NCBI GenBank assembly: GCA_015680685.1
Contig: MNCI01007588.1
Coordinates: 212,072 to 276,071 of the forward strand
From: Gnetum montanum
Taxonomy: Eukaryota > Streptophyta > Gnetopsida > Gnetales > Gnetaceae
Reading direction: 5' to 3'
DNA: 64,000 nucleotides
How positions within the stretch are numbered: the first letter of the stretch is position 1; each line of letters starts with the position of its first letter. This document shows positions 47,085 through 60,205 of the stretch, piece after piece. The translations under genes were made by a program, and so were the position numbers. A model generated the notes under the pieces. The model ran no database searches, was not told where the DNA came from, and saw only the letters and a program-made list of their open reading frames with translations.

Positions 47085-49150
47085 AGATGACTTCCATAGA
47101 AGAAAACACACTAATGTCCTTCATTTCCATGGTAGCATCAACTTAGCTATTGTTTCAGAAGAGGTAGGTTTCCCCCATGTACCATTCCCCATTAGGAGTA
47201 AGGATGGGCTGCATGGGAGAGCTTTAAATTTGTATCTTGACTTCTTCTAGTGCTAATTCCAAGAAAGGACCAAAGTTTAGTTCTTAGAGAACTACATTCT
47301 AGACCTCCTTGGAGTGAATTTTCCTTAGGCAAGCATCATTCAGAGTTACCTCAAGGTTCGATCTAGACCTAGGTGCCTCATCTTAGTGTGATTGATTAGT
47401 CTCAGTAGCAAGAATCTATTGGATAGATTCCACTTCGGGCTTCTCTTGAAGATGTCCCATTACATGGGTTTTTGTTGCTTGCTCTTGGGGCTACTTCGGT
47501 TGTTGGCCCCTTCTTCCTCTCATTTTCTTATTCATTAGTTGGGATGGTCCTCCTTCGTATCCTTGTTTGGGTCTTGGTGCCATTTATAATCATAACATAA
47601 CCAAGGATTATCATTTGACGTGTAACTTAGAACATTTTGATACCTTGTCTCTTTAGATCAGTTACACTTTGGTTATGTTGCGATTATGGCATATTGATTA
47701 TTTTAATATTATTTTTCTTAGATGGCTACCAACATTTGTTGGGAAGGTTAAACTCTAATGAATTAGTGATTTTAATATTATTTTATTAGTTAAACTTCTA
47801 AGGTTTTCAAGAAAAAACTTCTAAGGGATAAGGAACATAGCCTTCCCAACTAAGGGGTATGTAAGTGGGTCCTCCCCATAGCAGGCTCATGTCCTTAATG
47901 CTCTTGCACACCCTCAAACTAAGGAGTTTGTGGACCCCATGTTTGATTAATGGTTGTAGTTAGATAAGAACCGAATCACCAAGGAAACCACCAAAGAATT
48001 TTAACTGTATCCAAATAAAGACATCAAAATAATTATGAGAAAAGGCCATGAGGGGATTGATGGAGAGCATATATGGATGAGAGTGTATGGAATGGAGTTC
48101 CTTATCATGGTCACATGAAGTCCCTTGTGAAGTATGTGGTTAATATAACTTAATAATTTTCATCCTTAGTTCAAATTAAGACCAACCACTTCCAGTGACT
48201 TCACGTTGATACACTTAGACCATTCCACCCCCAAGGTACAAGACTATCCCCATAGACCAATCATCATTCCCAAGAGAGAAGAAAAGAGAAGTAGGAAGTG
48301 AAAAGGGCCTCAGTTAGAGAGGGGGGGGGGGGGGGCCCTTCAAGCATAGGAAACATGTCTTTCTAACCCCATAACCAATGCTTGTAGCTCATTATTGAGT
48401 CTAATGGGTGTGCTTTGAATTCCCATTATTTTTTATTTTCAAATGGGAACCACACCATGCAAAGACTTAGCTTCATATTATTGGTTGACATGGCAATAAC
48501 AAAGGATATGTGGAGATACTGATGCACCCCAAAGGGTAGAAAAGTACAAAAGGTGTCAAATCCCCCTGAAGTCACACCCTTGTCTATCCTTTTAGTTCAT
48601 CCCAAGTTTGGAAACTACCAAGGTCAAAAGTTTATTATAAGTTATTTTTAAGAAGGAACCTCATACTTCCAAAAGAAAGGGATACCATAAAGTTGTGTGG
48701 ATCGGTGGATGACATGGACTTATTGCTTGTTAACAAGAAAATAATTAATGTCTCATTCATGAATATCAAAATTCAAAAATCAAATCTATACATTTACAAT
48801 TAAATAACAATGTAAAGTACAAACCACCATCAATTGGTAGCTATAGTTACACCAAATCTTGGTGGTAATAAGGAAAGAAAAGAAAATCATAAGAAAAACA
48901 AAAATCAAATGAGGAAAAATATAAAAAAAACTGTAAAATACTAAAGAAAGAGAAAAATGTACTAAAAATGATGTAAAAAAAAGATATTGATTTTAAGCAT
49001 GCACAACCATCTGTTGTAAAATACTAATTGATTTTAGCATGGATGAACATCTCCCTTACAATTGAGTTGGAAGGAGGAGATCCAAAATATTAAGCATGCA
49101 CAACCATCTGTTGAGGTGTTGGTGCTACTGGTTATTTTGGGTTCTAGGAA
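47085..49150 (-). other. element D interior, right of the nested Ogre-like element
   Basis: This continues the post-pol region of element D. A block near 47870 (GTGGGTCCTCCCCATAGCAG) is shared with element E near 60958. A run of 15 G lies at 48321-48335. No frame longer than about 70 codons with a motif was seen. Confidence 0.5.
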
Positions 49151-49199
49151 AGGCTTTATTTGTTATGTATTGACTAATAGTTTCTTGTTTGGTCAATTA

Positions 49200-51510
49200 G
49201 CATGGCCCCAAATGAAAAAGTTTCATAGATGATATAAGGACCTTCCCATAATGTTTGGAACTTAGTGCGTTGAGGTATGTGGATGGGATTCCAATAGAGC
49301 ATCTTATCCCAGTTGGAATCTCACCTTTCTTATCTTAAGGTCATGTCATTGTTTGTTGTATGCCTTGTACACTTCATTAGATGATAGAACCACTAGCTAG
49401 TCCTTCCATATGAGTAGTCATCCCTCCATCATGTTGGCATCGCAATAGCAGATAAAGTGATGGGCATGTTTGAAAGTGTTAGCCAATAGTATCCTACCAT
49501 GAAGATCTTAATGATTGTTTACCTCCTAGCATAGTGGCCCTTATAAGAGTCCTCATGTGCATCTTGGAGGACTTTGAGTTGATTCCCATTAAGGACACAC
49601 CATCGTACTAGGCCATCCATGAAAACCTTGTAAAGATTACTATTGATCTCCATGAAGAATTTAGCCTAGTGGAGAAATTATTGTTTCTTCTTATGGTCCC
49701 ACTCCTATGGTAGCTCTTGAGTGACCAGATAGGATAGGATGTTCTTGTACCAGTTGATCTCCTTAGAAGCTTGTTCATTTATAACACTAGCAAAGAGGAG
49801 TTCATCCAAAAATTAGTTTGAAAGTGGGCTTCCCTCCTCCTTAGTGTTCCATCATAATCGAGACAAGTGGTCAGCTACCATGTTCTTGGTTTCCTTTTTG
49901 TCCATCATTGTAAGATCAAAATCTTCCAAAATCACTAGCCATTATATGACATGGGGATGTACTATTGGCTTGTTCATGAGGAACCTAATGGCACCATGGT
50001 CTATGTGCACAAACACTTTGTATCTAAGCACATGGTGCCTAAATTTCTCCAAAGCATACACCACTATCATGAGTTATTTTTCAATGGTGGTGTAGTTCAA
50101 CTATGCACCCACAATGCTCCTGTTGGTACAATGGATGTAATAGGGACATTTTTGATAGTCCAACTATATTAGCGTAGCTTCCAATGCATAGTTAGATGCA
50201 TCTATCATGATTTGGAAGGGTCCAGACCAATTAGATGCTCATAGGATTGGTGTTTGTATGAACTTTTGCTTGAGGTGCTAGAATGCATGCTAGCATTACT
50301 TGGTGTAGAAAAATGGAACATCCTTCTTTGTAAGCTCTATCAACGATTTTGCAATCTTAGAAAAGTTCTCGATGAAGCATCGATAATAACCAATATGACA
50401 AAGGAATGACCATATGTCTTTAACAATTTCTAGCTGTTAAGTTATTTCTTGGATAACCCTTACTTTTTTAGGATCTACCTCAATCCCTTTTTGTGAAATT
50501 TGGTGCCCTAATACAGTGTCTTTTTAGACCATCAAATGGCTTTTCTTCTAGTTAAGCCTAAGGTTAGTCTCCATACACCTTTTTAGCACTTGCTCAAGAT
50601 AGTCCAAGGCTTGCTCAAACATAGCCCCATAGGTGGAGAAGTCATCCATGAAGACTTCCACCTTGCTATTGATCTACTATTAAAAGATGCTGAGGACCAA
50701 GCATCAAAAAGTAGTAGGCATATTGCAAGGGCCAAAGGGCATCTTCCTGTATGCAAAAGTTCCTTAGGGACTTGTGAATGTTGTTTTGGCTTGATCCTCT
50801 AGTGCAATCTAGATTTGGTTATAGTTGCTATAACTGTCTAGAAAGCTATAGTAGCAATGCCCTATGATGGTGTCCAACACTTGATTCACAAATGACAAAT
50901 AAAAGTGACCTTTTTAGGTTGGCATATTCAACAACTTGAAATCTATGCAAATCCTCCATTTCTCACCTTTCTTTGGCACAATTACAAGTGGGCTAATCCA
51001 CTCACTATTCACAATGGGATAGATGAAGCTTGCCTTGAGGAGTTGTTCAATCTCCTCCTTGACGATATGTTTGAGCTTAAGGTTCAATCTCCTCTATAGC
51101 TACCTCTTTGGTTTTATAGAGGAGTCTATATAGATCCTATGCTGGCATATCCTTGGATCGATTCTAGTTAGTTCATGATATGACAAAGAGAAGGCTGTTG
51201 CCCATTTGTTGAAAATTTCCAATAGCTTCTATTTCTGTAAATGAGAAAGATTGACATTAATGATGACTAACTTGTCATTATTCAGAATGACATATTCCAT
51301 CCCAGTTGGTAGAGTTTTCAACTCAAGGAGCTCTTACTTAAATGTTTTAAGGTTTTTCAATGCTCCCTAAATGATTTCACCTCATTCGTTGAAAATTTTC
51401 TGATGGTCTTACTTCAGTTTGTCCATGTTGTCTACATAAGAGCTCATGAGGCTTCTAGTTGGTTCCATGTACAATGTTGAGCTACATTTTGCTTTAACCA
51501 TTAGCCACTA
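49200..51510 (-). pseudogene. pol of element D: reverse transcriptase, RNase H, deleted integrase
   Basis: On the minus strand the order matches element E. The N-terminal pol segment lies near 51.2-51.5 kb. Reverse transcriptase spans about 51.1-50.4 kb, with the FMDDFS catalytic motif complementary to 50641-50660. RNase H and its connection lie near 50.3-49.8 kb, followed by the HHCC-like part of integrase near 49.45. From about 49.42 kb the match to E jumps by roughly 600 bases, so most of the integrase core is gone. Numerous stops are present. Confidence 0.75.
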
Positions 51511-51519
51511 AGTGCCCTC

Positions 51520-52310
51520 CTATTTTGTGGCTACTATGTATACGCACCTTTGAATTTCTGTGACATTTGCACACTGCCTACATGCTATGAGTGTTGTGCT
51601 TTTGCTAGTCCACAACTTTTGTATGCAGTGAAATACTATGTCACTGTACATGATGCATGGAATGTGCTTCTTCTCAATTTTTCCAAATTTGTTCTCCTTG
51701 GAGATTTTCAAGGACAGGTCTCAAATCCCCAACCATGCATCAATTATAATTTGCCATGCTCTTTCCATTATGATAGGGATGTCCCCATTGTAGTTGTTCA
51801 CCTAAATCACCAGGAAGTTAGTAAGATAGGACCATCCACATATAGTGGTCATAATGTCATCCACCAATTCCAAGGGGACAGTGATAGACTGATTTGCTAA
51901 CTCTAAGTGAATGTTTCTCTTTTTGAGTGGATGCAAGTTCTAAGCTTTGTACATTTCTTATGTGTTCAAATTAACACCAAAACCTGAGTCCAAAAGAGTG
52001 TTGTAAGGTTCATTATAGATGATTTGAAAATAGATGAAGGGAATCCAAGGATCAGATCTCTTCTTGCGAAGGTTTTTGGCCTTGATCCAATGAGTGACTA
52101 CATGGGTCAACATTAGAGTGCATACTTTGGGAGGAGTTTGGTTTGAAGGGTTCTTGAAGGATATTGTGGAGGAGGTAGGAGAAGCAGGGTCAGCAACCAT
52201 AGGTGTCTGTAAGGGCTTAGTAGGATTGTTGGTTTTGAAAAAGGATCTTTTTCGAGGCTTAGTATCAGAACCACTTGACCAAGAAGCCAAGTATAAGTTC
52301 ATAGCCCTTG
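51520..52310 (-). pseudogene. protease region of element D
   Basis: The minus frame 51958-52302 ends with YNTLLDSGFGVNLNT, matching the Athila protease active site (LLDLGxSVNLxP). It is preceded by a Pro/Ser/Thr-rich linker and a basic stretch (KAKNLRKKRSD). The segment 51520-51711 (minus) continues toward pol. The active-site Asp is kept. Confidence 0.7.
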
Positions 52311-52599
52311 TGATGTTTCTCTACTATGGTTGGGCTAGTATTTCTCCTTGCATAGATGGAGTAGGTGGTAAAGAAATTGAGGAAGGAGGTGAAGAAGTGG
52401 AAGGATGAGGAGAGTAATAAGGAAATGAGGACTCCCCCTTGGAGATGGTGCTCTATAATACTTAGGAGGGTAGTAGTGGTGTTGGAAGGAAGCATGACTA
52501 GAAGAGTTACATGGAGAAATGGGTTGCTGAACATAGTACCCATATGGATTTGGTTTGTTGTAAGGGTACTGCTGCCTTGGCAGTGACATCCCCCACAAC

Positions 52600-54240
52600 T
52601 ATGGATGTTTCCACTATTGGTATTGATCATGAGGTTGATGTGGCACTTCACTTGGATAATAGCCTTACTAGTGGAATTGCCAATATTTGCATTGAGAATA
52701 AGGCAACCTCTTGGGTGCTTGCCATTTGGCCAATCTACGATTCAATGCATACACCCTAGATTCTTACAAGTGTGCCACAATTGGACAACATCCCTTAGGA
52801 TGTTCATACTAGCAAAGGTCACATCTATCATAATCTTCGACTGCATCAAATTTTTCCTTATCCTTTTGATGGGCACATTCAACTTTCTTCTTATTTCTTC
52901 TATCATGATCACTACTTCCTTATTCTCTATTCTCCTTAGCAATTCTTAGAGTAGTTTGAAACTTTTCATTTAAGGAGTTCTACATTTTATCAAACTTGGC
53001 CAATATTTTTGAGATAGGTTTCTAAATTGGAAAGGCTTTTCATTACACCAATTCACCAAGTGCTGCCTCCTCATTATCATAAAACTGGATCTCCCTTTTG
53101 TGAATGGAAGGATCTTGGTTGTACTCTTTTGCACTTTCCCTCTTTCATAGCTCACCTTCTTCCTTGGCTAGTTTCTTAATTAGCCTTTGGATTTGATGGA
53201 TCCTTAGTGCTAAAAGAATCCCTTGGGTATAGGCCCCAAGAGTTCTCCTCAGTTTCATTTAGAGTCCATTTATGATATGGCATAGCTCCTCCCTCTAAGA
53301 ATAGCCATGGCCTAGGCATCGGTGCAACAAAGAGTATTAACTACCCATGGTTGCATCCAAGGACTCATGTGTGCCTTGTTTCCATCCTTGGATTTACCTT
53401 CTTAGGTTAGACACTCTGAAGTACATCTAATATTTGTCATGAAATAATTCAAGCATTGTACTTCACCATTGTATTGATTCCAATTCAAAGAACAGGTATC
53501 AACTGTCAACTTTCTTGATGAGTGTCTTGGAAAATAGCTTTAATTTTTACCATTCATTTTCTACATTTTGTAAGGTACAAGCATCTTAAAAGGCTTGGAT
53601 ATTATTTGTGGATCAACATCATATCCCCCTTTGAATTTAGGGATATTACTCATGTCCAACCGTTTGATGCAGTTAGCTTTCATGTGCCTTATCAGTATTC
53701 TAACCACCTCCACAATGTTAAGCATGTTTCTTATAGCAAGTAGAGGCTCATCATAGTCATAGCATTTTTTATTGTTCCTATCATGGCCATGATGCCTATG
53801 TTGAGCTCTATTGTCCCTTCTCTCTTAGTGGTGTACCTTACTTAATTTCTCATGCCTATGGTCCCTACTATTTTAGTGGGATCTGCAATCATCATTATTC
53901 CATCGATCACCTCCATCATGATATTTGTTACCACTATAGCTTTGGTCAGAGTTGGAGGAGGAAGACAATGAGGATGATGAAGGTGAAGAGGAAGGAGAGC
54001 CTACACTAGAATAGTGCCTTCTACTCCCTCTTCTCTAGTCCCTACCATGATCACCATGTTTTTCCTTGTCTTGTTTCTTGTCTTGATTCCTGTCTTGGTC
54101 GCCCCCTTTCAAGGATCTCTAATTGTGGGATCCATTATTCCAAAAACTAGGGTTGGTTGCAATGGATTGTATCCACTAGTTAAGAGCCTCCTCATCAAAG
54201 AAAGGAGAAGAATCAATGTATTGAGATCTCCCTAGAAAGA
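52600..54240 (-). pseudogene. gag of element D (decayed)
   Basis: In minus-strand order: a charged, Arg/Asp/Lys-rich N-terminal part near 54.1 kb (DRDQNRDKKQDKEKHGDH), a Ser-rich stretch near 53.97 (SPSSSPSSSSL), then FKGGYDVDPQ near 53.62, and later gag-core remnants to about 53.3 kb. The same blocks occur in units A and B and in the F1 element, so all belong to one gag lineage. Stops break the frame. Confidence 0.65.
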
Positions 54241-54731
54241 AGTCCTTCCCTTCTTTGTGTGTTTGCAGGAATAAGTGGGTAGGGTCCTTCACTGTAGGAA
54301 TAGATCAACACGATGTTGTCTTTCATATTCCTTCATTGTAGCTAGTCACCCTAATGTAGGATAAAGGTGAAGTCTGGAGTATACTGATTTGGATGAGTAT
54401 AGACTATCTTAAACTATTGGTGCATTGGCATCTTATGATCTTCTTATTGTTGCTGATTAGGTTTGCTTACGAACAGTGCTAGAGAGTCTCCCCTATGAGA
54501 AGAAGCTATGTTAGTTCTTAAAGAATATAGTGTGTGTATGTTATTACTATTTGTATTAATGATTTTGATTTTATGGTTCATTACAACATCCCTGGTAACA
54601 ACGTTAATGATGAGTAGTAAGTAGTCCCTATGTCCAACCACAGGAATCACTAGCATTCACTTAGCAATTCTATAGACTTTAGCTCTCTAAATGCACCTTA
54701 TCCTAGGTAGTGAACCTAACGATGGGATCGT
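54241..54731 (-). other. 5' leader of element D
   Basis: This lies between gag and the 5' LTR in the minus sense. Next to the LTR the minus strand reads ACGATCCCATCGTTAGG, possibly a decayed tRNA-Asp-type primer site, but the match is weak. No coding is seen. Confidence 0.45.
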
Positions 54732-55435
54732 TGTCTTCTTAGTTTCACTTGTGGATGTACAATAGTATGGTTAAGTGTAATTGAGGCACATGATTTGTAT
54801 AATTTTATATTTTTATCTATTTTATCCTAAGCATAAAATAAAGTGATTAAATGCTAATTAATCTAATAACTATCTAGTGCCTTAAGCTAACTCCTAGCAT
54901 AAGTAGCCAGTCCCACCTACTATACACATCTTGAACATGTCATAATGCTACTAGGTTACCAAGTGCAAGCACTACTAGGATTACCAAGCGTTAACATATG
55001 CTCGAGGTGATCGTACTTATGTGTATTAATTAGTTGTATTTAATTAATTAGCTAAGTACATGAAAGTAAATTGCATTAAGAGTAAAGCGCATTAAGGTAA
55101 ATATTAAGCTAATTCCAAATGCTACAAGGTTTATCAAGAAGCCCATCTTTATTGTTGTTACACTGAGGTGTCTAGGTACATTAGTGTTCAAATAAGGATC
55201 TATACACTTCTTGATTCCTACTACGGGCACTTAGAAAATATTGGAAACGCAAAATGCAAGAACTTTGTTAAGATACATATATATAGGTAGACAGAGAAAT
55301 TCCATTGATGCATATGTGTCGAATCATCTTCTCATGCATGGATGGATACACGTTGACATGGATGCATTGACAGGTACTCGTCAATGGAGATGTGTCGACA
55401 CGACCTTGTTGATGGACCTAAATGATGATTCATGA
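54732..55435 (-). repeat. 5' LTR of element D (family F2)
   Basis: It runs from TGTCTTCTTAGTTTCACTTG to AATGATGATTCATGA on the + strand. It is collinear with 27355-28061 and within three bases of its length. It lacks the GATATC array of F1 LTRs. Confidence 0.8.
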
Positions 55436-55799
55436 AAAATAGAGCAATAAATGTACATGTAGCATCTGAAAAACTACATAGAAAGGATAAAAAAAATACA
55501 TAAGTAGCATCAAATAAAACAAATAGAAATAACAAAAAAGGAAAGACTTAATGAATTTGGGAATACCTACTCATGAGTTTATCCTTACAATTAGGCCAAT
55601 AACAAAAGAAATAAGCATCCTTTTGGAAATTCACTTCTTACCACAGATAACCTATAATCAATAGAAAAAGTAGAATAAAGAAAGAATCAAATGAAGCAAA
55701 TGATAGCTAGAATTAAAAGGAAGAACTCTGTTGTAGAGAATTATGCTGAATAAGGTTACTTGCATTAGAGCATCTATTACTCATAAATCTATACCAAGG
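55436..55799. other. unassigned AT-rich sequence
   Basis: A-rich with short repeated words (ACATAGAAAGGATAAAA). It may include the 3' end of the adjoining minus-strand LINE. No gene was recognised. Confidence 0.3.
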
Positions 55800-57985
55800 C
55801 TGCAAAAGATGAATCAATGAATTAATCTCTAAATGAACCTTTGGAGCTTGGGATATAATTTGAAAATGGACATGCTAGAAGATTTGTGATTTCTCTATAA
55901 TATTTAGATAATAAACATTTGAATATTCTATTTTTTAAAAATGATACTACATCTACACTTCCAAATATAAAAGAGAACTATAGGCTTGATAACATTCCAA
56001 AGAAATCTAAGATTTATTGAAGTAATATGCAAAAAGAAAAAAAAAATCTTGAGATAATCAACAATTTGGAATAAGTTTGCATGCACCAATCCAAGTGTGC
56101 TGAGCAAAATGACATTGTTAAAAGACATGAACAAAATCATTTATTGCTCCACAAAGAAGACAAATAGAAGTATGAACCCCAAGATGTTCAAGACATTTAC
56201 CAATAAGTAAACCCTAGTGAAGAAGACATCAAAGAAACTATTGAATTTGAGGTAGAGAAAAAATCTTTCATATTTTCTTGAATGTGGACATTGAAAATTG
56301 TTTCGATTCCTATTTGTATCAAAACTTGTTGCAATGATTGACAATAATTGAGGACTTGTGTAAAAGTTAAAATGGAACATGCACCTTATATGGAAAAAGT
56401 TTCAATTCATTAGTTCAACAAAGGCCATGAAAAATACTTTGAATTGGATCATCCAACTGGAAATAGTGGTGAATAAAATTATAAATTTGATCAAAACAAT
56501 GATGCATACCTGTAAATACCCCATACAAATTATCAAATATTTCCCAGGAAATCCATTTCTTGAAAAGACATAAACAACTAAAATAAATTAGTTCCTTTTG
56601 AAACCAACAAGTAGCCACATGAGAATTCATAATAGCAAGAGGAACAAGTGAAAGAAGTAATTACCATGGAAAAGGCTTAGAAAGAAAAGTAGAATTTATC
56701 TTGACATTAGTTTGATCTATATAACTATGTAATACTTGCCAAGCCGTTCAAATGATTTTGAAGACATGAGATCTAAGAATGATAATCATATGAGGAGAAA
56801 GAATCTAATTAGCGAAGTGTATACCTTTCCAACATGTCTTTTTTTTTCGGAAATGCTTGTTGTAGCCTTAGGTGGAGGAGAATTCCAATAATGTTAGAAG
56901 CATACAAATGTCAAAACAACCACTTTACAACCAAAGTAAGCCCCTATTTAAAATAATTTCAAAGATCTAAACCACTCTTTTTAAAGAAGAGTAACAATAT
57001 CCTAAGTAACCAAGTGAAAACCTTTTTTAGTATCTTTCTAGGACCACATGAAACCCTAAAATAACCATTCCAAATTTTGTTAAGTAGCTTGATAGAAAAT
57101 CCAACACAAAGAATAATACACATGATTAGAAGCACAAATAGATTTGTAAACTAGGTACTTACATACAAGAGTAAGGATTTTTATCTTCCACTTATCAACT
57201 TTCTTCTAAATTCGAAATATCACTTAATCCTAAAGAGCTAAAGTAGATCCTTTAAAAAAAATGGAATTTCCAAAATCCTAATCATATCTTCATCTTGGAT
57301 TAGCTTCCAATTTTTGTTAGGTAAATAACAGTAATTATCTTTGAAACTATAAATAGAGGATTTAGTCTAATTAATAGTAGAGATAGAAACAGAGTAATAT
57401 TCATCCACCTAAAACAAGAGAAGATGTAGATTAGCAGGTGTGTTTTGAACAAGCAAGAAACAGTCGTCAACAAAATGCATATTAAGAAGCTAAAGTTGAC
57501 AAGTAGAAAGAAGAACTCTAGTGATAACATTAGTCTAAATATCATAATTTAATTGGTGGCAAAAAAGGTCTGTTGCAATAATGAACAAGTAAGAAGGAAG
57601 AGGACAATCTTAGCTTAATGACCTATAAATAGAGAATGGAGAAGAAATATCAAATGTAGTAGTTATTCTAGCAATAGTATCTAAGAATAAGCATTTCAAC
57701 ATATGTATAGACTTGGGATCAAAACCAACTTTAGTTATGATATGCAAAATGAAGTTCGATGTAATGTTATCATAAGCCTTTCCATAATCAAGCTCCATAA
57801 AGAGAATATGTTAATTCTCATCCTTTGCCCACTAAAGACCTTCCCAAGTAGCAATAACATTATTTAAAATATATCTACTAGGAAAAAAATATATTTTTTG
57901 AGAAAAAATAATATGACAAAGAATATTCTTCAAATGTAATATCAAGCATTTATTCCAAATTAAATATACCACATTAAGAAGTGTG
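55800..57985 (-). pseudogene. LINE (non-LTR retrotransposon) reverse transcriptase fragment
   Basis: Minus-strand readings across several frames give, in order: ILNNVIATWEGL near 57.85 kb; MELDYGKAYDNITSNF at 57750-57798, typical of plant LINE domain 3 to 4; CPLPSYLFIIATD near 57.6; FVDDCFLLVQN near 57.46 with the catalytic DD; and far downstream TSICLLCGAINDFVHVF near 56.13, the zinc-binding zf-RVT motif. The 5' part with endonuclease is missing and the frame is broken many times. Confidence 0.75.
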
Positions 57986-59401
57986 ATGGATCACTAGTTG
58001 GAGATATGAGTATGTATGGTAGATCTCTTGGTGATTCTAGGTTTAAACCTACTCTTGCTTGGTGAAGCTTTGCTATGCATTCAAGGTAGGGGAAATGTTT
58101 TTTCTTCAATGTGTTTTACTTACAACTTAACATTTTTAGAGCTATCTTTCTATTATTCTTTTCATGTCAATGTAACTATTTTCTCTCTCTTGTTGATATA
58201 ACCCTTATTTTCTATTTTCTTACCATAATTATTTTTTTCTATAATTTATACTTTGTGTTTCAATCTCATCTTTCTTGTGCATCATCTTCTCATAGTAGCA
58301 ACAATGGTGATGGTCTTTGCAAATGTCATGACCTAGGTCGCACCAAATCTATAAGTGACGAGGGAACTATTCCATGTTTTCTAGAATGATGTAGAAATAG
58401 TGGCATATAACGAAAATCACATCTTTATTTAGTAATAACTAGTAGATATTTTAGATGTTTATGGATGTGTTTGACATGTTGAAAGCTAGGAAAACATCGA
58501 TTAGGCTACTGATATTGGTTAGTCGATCATCTAGGTTAACTTTAGAGCTAGCCTATTAACTTAAGGAATATGTAGATAATATCAATAGGATTCATTAAAA
58601 ATGTCATTTTCAATAAGGAAACTGGTACAGAAATGGTTGGTTGATCATTTAGGTTAGCTTCAAAGTTGGCCCATCAACCTAGGGGTAATAGAATCAATAA
58701 TAGGTCTTATCTTGGGTGGTAGTAGGGAGCTAGTACGTAGGGCAATTAAACGGTTAATATTAGCTATAACATAATCCATTTGATGCTCATAAGTATTGGT
58801 TAACCTAGTAGTTGAACATTGGACATTCATGAGAGTTGGCCAAGGTAGATGAGGTATTACACCAAACAGTTCTTGATGGTTCGTTAAGTCAAAATCAGCT
58901 TTATAGTTATTCTAAACGTTTGATGTTGGAAACTTCATGGTAATACCAAAAGAAGCTCATAATAGTAATGTTAATGTTAATAATAATGTTAATGATATAA
59001 AATAATTATTAAATTAATTGATAATTACTATTAGTTCTAAAAATATCCTTTGTAGTATGGGCCTCATCTTCTAGTCTTCTTTAGGAAGCTTCAACTTTCT
59101 AATGAATTTCCTCAATGGTGAAGGTGTTGTAACTCTTCTTGCATGTGTTTTCATGTAGATTTAGCAAGACTCTTTGAAGGGAGGCAAGAAGAAGCTAGGT
59201 GAGTGATAATAGTAGATAAAGGAATATTTCTCTATGTATTTCATTTTATGTGGTGGTCATTCAATGGATTTGTATTTTGATCTCTAAATATGGATTTTTT
59301 ATTAAATCTCTAATGTTATGTTGTAATGAGGCCTAATTGGGCATTAATAAGTTAATGTGGATTTTCAAGTGGTTTCTAAATCATTAAATTTCAAAGGTAA
59401 T
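57986..59401. other. unassigned sequence between LINE and element E
   Basis: No gene was recognised. Two imperfect copies of GTCGATCATCTAGGTTA-type sequence lie near 58521 and 58650. An AT-rich stretch with TAATGTTAATG repeats is at 58967-58995. Open frames 58016-58389 are AT-driven. Confidence 0.35.
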
Positions 59402-60205
59402 TGATGAGTGGCGAGGTACCCCTACACTTAACCATACGAATATGAGTGTTTCACGCACGATCTGGTCGAACTCCAAGGACCAAGTGCTTATGCTCCTTAA
59501 TGGAACACTCAGGGTTAATCAATCGTTGTCTTCCCAAACTTACTTGTATTGTCATTGTTGTATGGTTAAGTAAGCTTGAGGTATATGATTTTTATAGCTT
59601 TTGTATTTTTTTATGTCTTCTTCTAATAAAGGAGAGGGAGAGAGAACTAAGTGGCTAACTTACATTAACTATTCATTAACTAGTTTCTAAATGTTCCTAA
59701 CACTATTATCTATTCCCACTTGCTGTACACATCCTGAACTAGTGCAACGCTGCTGGGATTACCAAACGCTAATCGTTATTGGGTTACCAAGTGCTACACG
59801 CATGCTCAAAGCGATCGTACTGAGTGTATTTAAGTAAGGGGGTTGAAGGTTGAGAGAGATATTAATTAACTAGGAAAGCATTAAATAATAATAATTAATA
59901 ATTAGCTTAATCTATATGTTGCAATATTTATCATAAATTTTATCTTTATTACCGTACACAAAATTATGCTCAAGTACAAATTGCTTGAATAAAGATCCGT
60001 TCACTCTATAGCTCCTACTGCAAGCACACAGAAATAATTCTAACTCTAGAATGATAAAACTGCAAGAGTCTAATTCTATGGGAACCAAGGGTGTTGCCTC
60101 TTATTTATAGAAGATGAGGCAGGACGTGATATCGCATATACGATATCGCATGGTGGATGTGATATCGCGTACACGATATCGCATACACGATATCACAGTT
60201 CATCA
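59402..60205 (-). repeat. 3' LTR of element E (mosaic of F1 and F2)
   Basis: The left 75 bases match the F1 LTR end (TGATGAGTGGCGAGGTACCC). From about 59524 (TGTCTTCCCAAACTTACTTG) it follows F2. The right part again carries an F1-type GATATC array at 60128, 60142, 60161, 60175 and 60189. It ends TTCATCA, followed by the purine tract (CATGGGGGTAT on the minus strand). Confidence 0.75.

Larger units (their letters stand above)
27355..55435 (-). mobile_element. Athila-like LTR element D, split by nested insertions
   Basis: Two LTRs of one family (F2) and the same minus orientation lie at 27355-28061 (3' LTR, 707 bp) and 54732-55435 (5' LTR, 704 bp). Between them, in minus-strand order, are gag (about 54.2-52.6 kb), protease (52.3-51.95), reverse transcriptase (51.15-50.4), RNase H (about 50.3-49.8), a deleted integrase (about 49.7-49.2) and a post-pol region. 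That region continues across the insertions at 31489-47084 and 28557-29441. Removing the insertions leaves about 11.6 kb, a normal Athila size. No matching target duplication was found (ATTGC and AAAAT). Confidence 0.75.
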
